From NCBI GenBank assembly GCA_048500255.1, contig JASNYH010000007.1, forward strand, positions 134,522-198,521: a stretch of 64,000 nucleotides of DNA, in the 5' to 3' direction. Of this stretch, positions 57,293 to 64,000 are shown one piece after another; positions within the stretch are counted from its first letter, which is position 1; the number at the start of each line of letters is the position of its first letter. A program made the translations under genes and the position numbers. Source of the stretch: JAMHWF01 sp048500255 (GTDB lineage: Bacteria; Pseudomonadota; Gammaproteobacteria; Burkholderiales; Burkholderiaceae_C). Under the pieces are notes generated by a model. It was not told the DNA's origin, made no database searches, and saw only the letters and a program-made list of their open reading frames with translations.

Positions 57293-57520
57293 TCACTCCT
57301 GCATGTCGGGGTCGTCGCCACGCGGCTGCTTGCCGATCTCGCCGCGCTGCGGCTGCTGCTTCTGCTGCTCTTGCTGCTGCTGCGGACGGCCTTCCCCGCG
57401 GTTCTGCGCCCGATCGCTCTGGCCGCTGCCCTTGCCGGGGCTCTGGCCGATGTCCTGATCCATGGTCTGGCCCGGATTGCGCTGTTGCGGTTGCTCGCTG
57501 CGGTCCTGATTCGTGCCCAT
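57293..57520 (-). CDS. Small glutamine-rich hydrophilic protein
   Basis: A 75-residue polar protein (MGTNQDRSEQPQQRNPGQ...), rich in Gln, Gly, Asp and Arg, with no hydrophobic segment. ATG at 57520 has AGGAG five bases upstream. The composition resembles small stress-related hydrophilic proteins, but no family was recognised. It overlaps no other gene and has normal local codon use, so it is probably real. It converges with the dioxygenase gene and lies upstream of a BMP-family gene in the same direction. Confidence 0.55.
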   Translation of the reverse strand: MGTNQDRSEQPQQRNPGQTMDQDIGQSPGKGSGQSDRAQNRGEGRPQQQQEQQKQQPQRGEIGKQPRGDDPDMQE

Positions 57521-57595
57521 CACAACTCCTGAAACGTCACCGGCCGATCGCCGGCACGCCAGTGCTGCAATCGGCGTTCCCTCGGGAGCGCAGGC

Positions 57596-58717
57596 TCAGC
57601 GCCGCGACGCCGGCAGCGTGCCGACGACGCCTTGCACGAACCAGTCCATCGTCGCGACCTGCGCGTCGCCGAGCGCGCCGGCGGTCTGCCGCACGACGCC
57701 CGCCTGGTCGACGAGGCGGCCCGAGAACGGCGTGAAGCGCCCGGCGACGATGTCGGCCTCGCGCTGGCGCACCAGCGTCGCGGTGGCGGCCGGCACGTCG
57801 ACGGCCAGCGGCGCGAGCGCGATCGTGCCGTCGGCCAGCCCGCCCATCGCCGGCTGCGAGGTCCAGGTGCCGGCCAGCACGGCCTGCGCGGCACGCGTGT
57901 AGTGGCCGCCCCACTGGTGCACGATCGACGTCAGCGCGGCGCGCGGCGCGTAGCGGCGCATGTCGCTCTGGTAGCCGACGACGCGCACGCCCTTCTCCTC
58001 GGCGGCGATCGGCACGGCCGGCGAGCCGCTGTGGTTGGCGAGCACGTCGGCGCCCTGGGCGACGAGCGCCAGAGCGGCATCGCGCTCGCGCGCGGGATCG
58101 AACCAGGTGTCGAGCCACAGCACGCGCACCTGAGCGTTCGGGTTGACGGCGCGCATGCCGAGCGCGAAAGCGTTGATGCCCTGGATCACCTCCGGCACCG
58201 GAAAGCCCGCCACGTAGCCGGCGACGCCCGACTTGCTCATCGCGCCGGCCACCAGCCCGGCGAGGTAGCGCCCCTCGTGATAACGCGCGTTGTAGGTGCG
58301 CAGGTTGTAGGCCGTCTTCCAGCCGCCGGCGTGCTCGAACTTGACGCCCGGGAACTCGGCGGCGACGCGCAGCGCCGGCTCGAGGTAGCCGAAGCTGGTC
58401 GCGAAGACGAGGCCGTGGCCCTGCTGCGCCAGGTCGCGCAGCACGCGCTCGGCATCGGGCCCCTCGGGCACCGAGGCGACGACGGTCGTCGCCACCTGCG
58501 CGCCGAGCGCGCGCTCCATCGCGAGGCGGCCCTGGTCGTGCTGGTAGGTCCAGCCGGCGTCGCCGACCGGGCTGACGTAGACGAAGCCGACCTTCAGCGG
58601 CGGCTTGGGCGGCGGCGCGGCGGCGACCTGCGCGACGGCGGGGGGTGCGGCTGCGGCGAGTGCCGCGGCGACGGCGAACGCGGACACGGCCGCGCGCCGG
58701 CTGAGGTTTTTGTACAT
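57596..58717 (-). CDS. BMP-family ABC transporter substrate-binding protein 1
   Basis: A 373-residue periplasmic binding protein of the BmpA/Med family, whose members bind nucleosides or purines. The signal peptide has a twin-arginine-like start (LSRRAAVSAFAVAAALAAAAPPAVAQ) and no lipobox cysteine. Core motifs are KVGFVYVSPVGDAGWTYQHDQGR, ATSFGYLEPALRVAAEFPGVKFEHA, YHEGRYLAGLVAGAMSKSG, GADVLANHSGSPAV and the VLWLDTWFDPARE loop. ATG at 58717 has GAGGA six bases upstream. No permease or ATPase is adjacent. A paralog lies at 62736-63911. Confidence 0.9.
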   Translation of the reverse strand: MYKNLSRRAAVSAFAVAAALAAAAPPAVAQVAAAPPPKPPLKVGFVYVSPVGDAGWTYQHDQGRLAMERALGAQVATTVVASVPEGPDAERVLRDLAQQGHGLVFATSFGYLEPALRVAAEFPGVKFEHAGGWKTAYNLRTYNARYHEGRYLAGLVAGAMSKSGVAGYVAGFPVPEVIQGINAFALGMRAVNPNAQVRVLWLDTWFDPARERDAALALVAQGADVLANHSGSPAVPIAAEEKGVRVVGYQSDMRRYAPRAALTSIVHQWGGHYTRAAQAVLAGTWTSQPAMGGLADGTIALAPLAVDVPAATATLVRQREADIVAGRFTPFSGRLVDQAGVVRQTAGALGDAQVATMDWFVQGVVGTLPASRR

Positions 58718-58798
58718 GGTTGTCCTCGACATGGCCACCGTGGAAAGAACGACACCCGGCGGTGGCGGCCGGGTGTCGGTGCGATGCGAGCCGCGATT

Positions 58799-59212
58799 CT
58801 AGGCGTTGGCCCCGGCCTGCGACGGCGAGCGGCGCAAGCCCACGAACTGCAGTTCGGCGAAGGCGATCACGGCGACGACCTGCGCGACGACGAAGGCCTG
58901 GCCGAGCGCCGTCGGCCGCACCCAACCCGAGACGAGCAGCACCACGCAGTCGAGCGCCCACAGCGCATTGCAGGCGACGACCAGGCCGACGGTGGAACGC
59001 GACAAGGCATCGCGCCGCGCCAGCCAGCCGACCCAGGCGGCATAGGGCACGAGGCCGAGGCCGGCGAAGCGCAGCAGCGTCTCGGGCAGGCCGAGCCAGG
59101 GCGCGAGCGGCGCCGCGCCGGCGAGCATCACGAGCGCCACGAACATCGTGACGACGGCATCGGCGGCGAGCGCGCGCGACAGCAGCACGGAAGGACGGAC
59201 GAGCAACGACAT
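58799..59212 (-). CDS. Small four-helix membrane protein of unknown function
   Basis: A 137-residue protein with four hydrophobic segments (VVTMFVALVMLAGAAPLAPWLG, LLRFAGLGLVPYAAWVGWLA, TVGLVVACNALWALDCVVLLVSGW, FVVAQVVAVIAFAELQFVGL). No family was firmly recognised; it resembles unnamed integral-membrane proteins often found beside regulators. It is divergent from the XRE regulator gene with a 136-base gap, so it may be its target. Confidence 0.75.
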   Translation of the reverse strand: MSLLVRPSVLLSRALAADAVVTMFVALVMLAGAAPLAPWLGLPETLLRFAGLGLVPYAAWVGWLARRDALSRSTVGLVVACNALWALDCVVLLVSGWVRPTALGQAFVVAQVVAVIAFAELQFVGLRRSPSQAGANA

Positions 59213-59348
59213 GGCGGACTCCTTTGGCGGTGGGGTGGGACGAGACGCGGCACGAAGGCCGCGTGAGTCAAGGCTGCGCGCACCGCTGCACGGCGTCGAT
59301 GACCTGCGAGGTCATGTCGCCGCGTCGCGGCCGCGCTAAGGTGTCGCC

Positions 59349-60164
59349 ATGAACACCGCCCGCCCCACGCCCCGTGACGAACGACCGGTCGGCGAGCTGC
59401 TGCGCAACTGGCGCCAGCGCCGCCGCCTGAGCCAGCTCGACCTCGCGCTCGACGCCGACGTGTCGACGCGCCACCTGAGCTGCGTCGAGACGGGCCGCGC
59501 GCTGCCCAGCCGCGAGATGCTGCTGCGCCTGGCCGAGCGGCTCGACGTGCCGCTGCGCGAGCGCAACCGGCTGATGACGGCGGCCGGCTACGCGCCGATG
59601 TTCCGCGAGCGCGCGCTCGACGATCCGGCGCTCGCCGCGGCGCGTGCCGCGATCGAGCGGCTGCTCGCCGGACACGAGCCCTATCCGGCGATCGCGATCG
59701 ACCGCCACTGGACGCTCGTCGCGCACAACGCCGCCGTGCCGCCGATGCTGGCCGGCGTCGACGCCGCGCTGCTCGCGCCGCCCGTCAACGTACTGCGCCT
59801 GAGCCTGCATCCGCAGGGCCTCGCGCCGCGCATCGTCAACCTCGGCGCGTGGCGCGCGCACCTGCTGGCGCGCCTGCAGCAGCAGATCGACGCCAGCGCC
59901 GACGCGACGCTCGGCGCGCTGATGAACGAGCTGGTCGGCTATCCGGCGCCGGCCGGCGAGCACGGTGCGAGCGTCGGCGACGACGGCATCGTCGTGCCGC
60001 TGCAGATCGCGTCGCCGGCCGGCGTGCTGAGCCTGCTCAGCACGACGACGGTGTTCGGCACGCCCGTCGACGTGACGCTGTCGGAGCTGGCGCTCGAGAC
60101 CTTTTTTCCGGCCGACGCTGCGACGGGCGAGGCGCTGCGCGCGCTGGCAGCCGCACGCACCTGA
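59349..60164 (+). CDS. XRE-family regulator with MmyB-like ligand domain
   Basis: A 271-residue regulator. The N-terminal helix-turn-helix (about 12-68: VGELLRNWRQRRRLSQLDLALDADVSTRHLSCVETGRALPSREMLLRLAERLDVPL) is XRE type. The rest has the MmyB-like pattern HEPYPAIAIDRHWTLVAHNAAVPPML and a late TLSELALETFFPAD, a PAS-like pocket that binds fatty acids in some relatives. It is divergent from a small membrane protein gene. Target and ligand are unknown. Confidence 0.9.
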   Translation: MNTARPTPRDERPVGELLRNWRQRRRLSQLDLALDADVSTRHLSCVETGRALPSREMLLRLAERLDVPLRERNRLMTAAGYAPMFRERALDDPALAAARAAIERLLAGHEPYPAIAIDRHWTLVAHNAAVPPMLAGVDAALLAPPVNVLRLSLHPQGLAPRIVNLGAWRAHLLARLQQQIDASADATLGALMNELVGYPAPAGEHGASVGDDGIVVPLQIASPAGVLSLLSTTTVFGTPVDVTLSELALETFFPADAATGEALRALAAART

Positions 60165-60371
60165 GCGCCACGGGCGCGAACAGCTTCGCCATCCTCGCGC
60201 CCGCGGCGGCGACGTTCGGCGCCGGCGCGTCGATCTCGACGAACTTCACGTTCCCGTGAGCTTCGATGCAGCGCAGCGCCGCGACGGAAACCTCTGCTTA
60301 CTCCGCGCGGTGCAGGCGACGACACACTCGCAGCACGGCAGCACTCTTGCTGTCCCCCACGGGACCGAACC

Positions 60372-60806
60372 ATGAAGACATTCCGACTCCTGCACGCCGG
60401 CGCCGCGCTGGCGCTCGCCGCCGCCGCAACCGCCCCGGCCGTCGCCGAAACCAATGTCGGCGTCTCGGTCGGCATCTACCAGCCCGGGGTCTACGGGCGC
60501 ATCGACATCGGCCACCAGCCGCCGCCGCCTGTGGTCTACGCGCAGCCGGTCGTCATCCACCGGCCCGCGGTGCATGTCGTGCAGCAGCCGGTCTACCTCT
60601 ATGTGCCGCCCGGCCATCAGAAGCACTGGTCGAAGCACTGCCACCGGTACCAAGCCTGCGGCCATCCGGTCTACTTCGTCCAGGAGAGCTGGGTCCAGTC
60701 GCGCTACGACGAGCGCCACCGCAGTCGTTACGACGACGACCACGGCCACGGCCGCGGCAAGAAGGAAAAGGACCGATCGCGCGGTCGCGGCCACGATCGC
60801 GACTGA
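60372..60806 (+). CDS. Secreted His/Arg-rich small protein of unknown function
   Basis: A 144-residue protein with a Sec signal peptide (about 1-26, ending APAVAE). The mature part begins TNVGVSVGIYQPGVYGRIDIG, has Pro/Val-rich stretches and the distinctive YVPPGHQKHWSKHCHRYQACGHPVYFVQESWV, with His and two Cys that could bind metal. The C-terminus is highly charged (RYDERHRSRYDDDHGHGRGKKEKDRSRGRGHDRD). Similar envelope proteins occur in other Burkholderiales, from memory, without known function. The 207-base gap before it holds no clear gene. Confidence 0.8.
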   Translation: MKTFRLLHAGAALALAAAATAPAVAETNVGVSVGIYQPGVYGRIDIGHQPPPPVVYAQPVVIHRPAVHVVQQPVYLYVPPGHQKHWSKHCHRYQACGHPVYFVQESWVQSRYDERHRSRYDDDHGHGRGKKEKDRSRGRGHDRD

Positions 60807-61252
60807 TAGCTCGCGTCGCCGTCGCCGTCGTCGCCACCGTCGGCCGTCGCCGGGCCCGCGCCGACCGCATCGGCGCCGCCTTCGCGACGCTGCAGCTCGC
60901 GGCGCAGGTTGATGGCGATCTCGCGCAGCCAGACGGGCGCGCGCACCGGCGGACGCGCCGTCGCGGCGCGGATCGGCGGCGCCGCCGCAGGCGACTGCAA
61001 CAGCGTGTACGGCCAGTGCAGCGTGCTCGCTGCCGACGCGCCCCGCGCCGGCAGCGGCCGCCTCGCGGAGCGCGTGGCCAGCGGCCCGGCCGACGCGCTG
61101 CGAGCCACTGCCGCCGCCGCTCCGTTGGCCGCCGCGGCGTGCGGCGGCGATGCCGCCGTCACGAGCCTCATCAGGGCGTCGACCGTGGCCTCGCCGCGGT
61201 CGGCGGTGTGAACGCCATCGTCGTCGTTCTCGCGCGGCTGCATCGGCGTCAT
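60728..61252 (-). CDS. Hypothetical protein overlapping its convergent neighbour
   Basis: A 174-residue frame starting at ATG 61252 with a strong ribosome site (AGGAGG six bases upstream). The first 140 codons are almost all G/C at the third position. The N-terminus is acidic (MQPRENDDDGVHTADRGEATVDALMRLV), the middle Ala/Pro-rich, and RAPVWLREIAINLRRELQRREGG is the only part that looks like a folded helix. The last 26 codons run antisense through the end of the gene at 60372-60806. It is divergent from chrA across 70 bases. No family was recognised. Confidence 0.55.
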   Translation of the reverse strand: MTPMQPRENDDDGVHTADRGEATVDALMRLVTAASPPHAAAANGAAAAVARSASAGPLATRSARRPLPARGASAASTLHWPYTLLQSPAAAPPIRAATARPPVRAPVWLREIAINLRRELQRREGGADAVGAGPATADGGDDGDGDASYQSRSWPRPRDRSFSFLPRPWPWSSS

Positions 61253-61322
61253 CGCTGTCCTCCTGCGGCGTGCTGCGACGCTGGCTCGCAGCAAGCGACG
61301 TTCCCGTGACACACTGCGGGCG

Positions 61323-62723
61323 ATGCACGCCGACGACGCCCCGTCCCCGACACTCGGCGCCGGCGCGGGCACCGCTGCGGCACCGCCCGCGCCGGTGACG
61401 CTGCGCGAGGCCTTCGGCTACTGGCTCAAGCTCGGCTTCATCAGCTTCGGCGGGCCGGCCGGCCAGATCGCGCTGATGCACACCGACCTCGTCGAGCGCC
61501 GGCGCTGGATCTCGGAGCGGCGCTTCCTGCACGCGCTCAACTACTGCATGCTGCTGCCGGGCCCCGAGGCGACGCAGCTCGCGACTTACATCGGCTTTCT
61601 GATGCACCGCACGGCGGGCGCGATCGTCGCCGGCGCGCTGTTCGTGCTGCCGTCGCTCGTGCTGCTCGCGCTGCTGGCGTGGATCTACATGCGCTGGGGC
61701 AGCGTGCCGGCGATCGCGGCGCTGCTCTACGGCGTCAAGCCGGCCGTCGTCGCCATCGTGTTGCACGCGGCGTGGCGTGTCGGCTCGCGCGTGCTGCACC
61801 ATCCGCTGCTGTGGGCGATCGCGGGCGCGGCCTTCGTCGCCATCTTCGTGGCGGGGCTGCCCTTTCCGCTGATCGTCGCCGCCGCCGCGGTGCTCGGCAC
61901 GCTGGGCGCGCGCTTCGCGCCGCGCGCCTTCGCGGCGCGGGCCTCGCACGGCAGCACCGACAAGCGCTGGGGCGCAGCGCTGATCGACGACGACACGCCC
62001 ACGCCGCCTCACGCACGCTGGTCGGCGCGGCACGCGCTGGCGCTGTGCCTCGCCTTCGGCGCGACCTGGGCCGTGGTGCTGGGCGCGCTGGCGCTGGCCT
62101 TCGGCACGACGAGCGCCTACACGCAGATGGGCTGGTTCTTCACCAAGGCGGCGTTGATGACCTTCGGCGGCGCCTATGCCGTGCTGCCCTACGTCTTCCA
62201 GGCCGCGGTCGAGCACTACCAGTGGCTGAGCGCGCCACAAATGATCGACGGGCTGGCGCTCGGCGAGACGACGCCGGGGCCGCTGATCATGATCGTGGCC
62301 TTCGTCGGCTTCGTCGGCGGCTGGACGACGCTGGCGCTCGGGCCCGACGCGGCCGCGGCGGCGGGCATCGCCGGCGCCGTGGTGGCGACGTTCTTCACCT
62401 TCCTGCCGAGCTTCTTCTTCATCCTGCTCGGCGCGCCGTTCATCGAATCGACGCACGGCGAGCTGCGCTTCGTCGCGCCGCTGGCCGGCATCACGGCGGC
62501 CGTGGTCGGCGTGATCGTCAACCTGGGGCTCTATTTCGCGCTGCAGGTGTTCTGGCCCGACGGGCTGGTCGGGCCCGTCGACGTGGCGGCCGCGGCGATC
62601 GCCGTCGCGGCGCTCGTCGCGCTGCTGCGCTTCAAGGTCGGCGTGATCCCGCTGATCGGCGCCTGCGCCGTGGCGGGGCTGGCGGTGCGGCTGGCGTGGC
62701 CGGCGTTGACGGCAGTCGGCTGA
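61323..62723 (+). CDS. chrA: Chromate transporter ChrA (two-domain form)
   Basis: A 466-residue inner-membrane transporter of the CHR family, with both homologous halves fused. Each half carries the signature: FGGPAGQIALMHTDLV with ALNYCMLLPGPEATQLATYIG in the first, and FGGAYAVLPYVFQ with GLALGETTPGPLIMI in the second. About ten or more helices follow. An N-terminal Ala/Pro-rich stretch precedes the first domain. Family members export chromate using the proton gradient, but many have unknown physiological anions. Confidence 0.92.
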   Translation: MHADDAPSPTLGAGAGTAAAPPAPVTLREAFGYWLKLGFISFGGPAGQIALMHTDLVERRRWISERRFLHALNYCMLLPGPEATQLATYIGFLMHRTAGAIVAGALFVLPSLVLLALLAWIYMRWGSVPAIAALLYGVKPAVVAIVLHAAWRVGSRVLHHPLLWAIAGAAFVAIFVAGLPFPLIVAAAAVLGTLGARFAPRAFAARASHGSTDKRWGAALIDDDTPTPPHARWSARHALALCLAFGATWAVVLGALALAFGTTSAYTQMGWFFTKAALMTFGGAYAVLPYVFQAAVEHYQWLSAPQMIDGLALGETTPGPLIMIVAFVGFVGGWTTLALGPDAAAAAGIAGAVVATFFTFLPSFFFILLGAPFIESTHGELRFVAPLAGITAAVVGVIVNLGLYFALQVFWPDGLVGPVDVAAAAIAVAALVALLRFKVGVIPLIGACAVAGLAVRLAWPALTAVG

Positions 62724-62735
62724 GCGCCGCCTCGA

Positions 62736-63911
62736 TCACTTGCCGGTCGGAACCTTGCCTTCCACGCCCTGCACGTAGAAGTTGATGCCGCCGAGAAACT
62801 TGTCGTCGGCGACCTTGCCGTCGTCGAGCACGGGCTTGCCGTCCTGGCCGAGGATCGGGCCCTTCCAGATCACGTAGCTGCCGTCCTTGAGGCCGGCTTT
62901 GACCTTCAACACGCGGTCCTTCAGCTCGGCGGGCACCTTGTCGGAGATCGACACGATGTCGATCGCGCCCTCCTTGACGCCCCACCACGCGCCCTGGTTG
63001 CCCTGCCACTTGCCCTCGAGCGCGTCGCGCGTGGCCTTGATGTAGTAGGGGCCCCAGTCGATGATGGCCGACGCGAGGTGCGCCTCGGGCGCGTAGGCCG
63101 TCATGTCGCTGTCCCAGCCGAAGGCGAACTTCTTGTTCTTGCCCGCCGTCTGCAGCACGGCCGACGAGTCGGTGTTCTGGAACAGCACGTCGGCGCCCTG
63201 GTTGATCAGGCTCTGCGCGGCCTCCGTCTCCTTCGGCGGGTTGAACCACTCGTTGACCCACACGACCTTCGTCCTGACCTTCGGGTTGACGCTGCGCGCG
63301 CCGAGCGTGAACGAGTTGATGTTGCGGATCACCTCGGGGATGGGGATCGAGCCGACCACGCCGAGCGTGCCCGCCTTCGACATGCCGCCGGCGATCACGC
63401 CGGCCATGTAGGCGCCCTCGTAGGTGCGGCTGTCGTAGGTGCGCAGGTTGTCGGCCGTCTTGTAGCCGGTGGCGTGCTCGAACTTGACGTCCTTGTGATC
63501 GGCGGCGACCTTGAGCATCGGCTCCATGTAGCCGAACGTCGTGCCGAAGATCAGCTTGGCGCCCTGGCCCGCGAGGTCGCGGAACACGCGCTCGGCGTCG
63601 GCCGACTCGGGCACCTTCTCGACGAAGCTCGTCGCGACCTTGTCGCCGAACTCCTTCTCGACCGCCTTGCGGCCGTTGTCGTGCGCGAAGGTCCAGCCGC
63701 CGTCGCCCACCGGGCCGATGTAGGCGAAGGCGATCTTCAGCGGCTCGGCCTTGGCCGGCGCGGCAGCAGGCGCCGAGGCCGGCGCGGCGGCGCTCGGCGT
63801 GGCCGGGGCCTCCTCCTTCTTGCCGCAGCCGGCGACGAGGGCGAGCGCGGCGGCGAGCGTCGCTCCGAGGGCGGTGGACAGCGGCAGCCGGCGGGGCGAA
63901 GGCGAGGTCAT
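62736..63911 (-). CDS. BMP-family ABC transporter substrate-binding lipoprotein 2
   Basis: A 391-residue binding protein with a lipoprotein signal (lipobox ALVAGC, Cys at about 29) and an Ala/Pro-rich tether. Core motifs mirror those of the paralog at 57596: KIAFAYIGPVGDGGWTFAHDNGR, FGTTFGYMEPMLKVAADHKDVKFEHATGYKT, YEGAYMAGVIAGGMSKAGTLG, VVWVNEWFNPPKE and GADVLFQNTDSSAV. ATG at 63911 has AGGAG six bases upstream. Purines or nucleosides are the likely ligands. Its transport partners would have to lie beyond the right edge or elsewhere. The remaining bases to 64000 show no gene. Confidence 0.93.
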   Translation of the reverse strand: MTSPSPRRLPLSTALGATLAAALALVAGCGKKEEAPATPSAAAPASAPAAAPAKAEPLKIAFAYIGPVGDGGWTFAHDNGRKAVEKEFGDKVATSFVEKVPESADAERVFRDLAGQGAKLIFGTTFGYMEPMLKVAADHKDVKFEHATGYKTADNLRTYDSRTYEGAYMAGVIAGGMSKAGTLGVVGSIPIPEVIRNINSFTLGARSVNPKVRTKVVWVNEWFNPPKETEAAQSLINQGADVLFQNTDSSAVLQTAGKNKKFAFGWDSDMTAYAPEAHLASAIIDWGPYYIKATRDALEGKWQGNQGAWWGVKEGAIDIVSISDKVPAELKDRVLKVKAGLKDGSYVIWKGPILGQDGKPVLDDGKVADDKFLGGINFYVQGVEGKVPTGK

Positions 63912-64000
63912 GGCAACTCCTGGTTTTTCGGGCGGCGCCAAGCATACACACGGCGGCATACTCGGCCGCAACGGCAACCGCTGCCGCTGCCGAGCGCCTG

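Noticed and set aside
60909..61211. Plus-strand 100-codon frame between the secreted protein and chrA
   Set aside because: Lies opposite the better supported minus-strand gene, has no clear ribosome site and is Ala/Arg-rich without motifs.

Overview
The window is very GC-rich (third codon positions almost always G or C) and reads as a flagellated betaproteobacterium of the order Burkholderiales. The Leptothrix/Rubrivivax/Ideonella group is my best guess, inferred from FlhDC-type flagellar control, Bug (TctC) binding proteins, a Burkholderia-type porin and the intergenic hairpin repeats. No rRNA, tRNA or CRISPR array was seen. Genes fill almost the whole window and no gene-free stretch exceeds about 210 bases.

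Layout. (1) 1-13996, plus strand: the 3' end of flhC, a membrane-anchored methyltransferase, motAB, cheY, cheZ, flhB, flhA, flhF, a P-loop-less flhG-like gene, fliA, and two unusual soluble chemoreceptor-like genes. Three sequences matching the sigma-28 (FliA) promoter precede motA and cheY. (2) 14003-27177: a catabolic block inside the flagellar region. It holds pcaIJ (3-oxoadipate CoA-transferase) divergent from a MarR regulator, then a nine-gene overlapping minus-strand operon (enolase-superfamily enzyme, two Bug proteins, nitronate monooxygenase-like protein, enoyl-CoA hydratase, CaiB-type CoA-transferase, second enoyl-CoA hydratase, acyl-CoA synthetase, HMG-CoA-lyase-like enzyme), and a divergent porin. 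Together these look like uptake, CoA activation and cleavage of an unidentified organic acid. (3) 27266-39324: the fliR-Q-P-O-N-M-L-K-J-I-H-G-F set on the minus strand with fliE divergent, encoding the export gate, C-ring, MS-ring and export ATPase.

(4) 39376-42477: a short-chain dehydrogenase, a small DMT protein and a histidine kinase/response regulator pair. (5) 42660-53615: chemotaxis operon with a CheZ-like small protein, cheY, cheA, four chemoreceptors and two almost identical cheW copies. cheR, cheD and cheB are not in the window. (6) 53717-63911: an assortment with an FtsX-type permease, an extradiol dioxygenase (YgiD type), two BMP-family binding proteins, an XRE/MmyB-type regulator, a ChrA-type transporter and several small unknowns.

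The most unusual signals are a structured repeat found three times with unrelated stem sequences but a conserved loop, repeats that have become protein-coding in two catabolic genes, a flhG-like gene that keeps the FlhF-activating motif but has lost its ATPase motif, a second putative CheZ-like phosphatase, and an HMG-CoA-lyase-family protein with His in place of the catalytic Cys.
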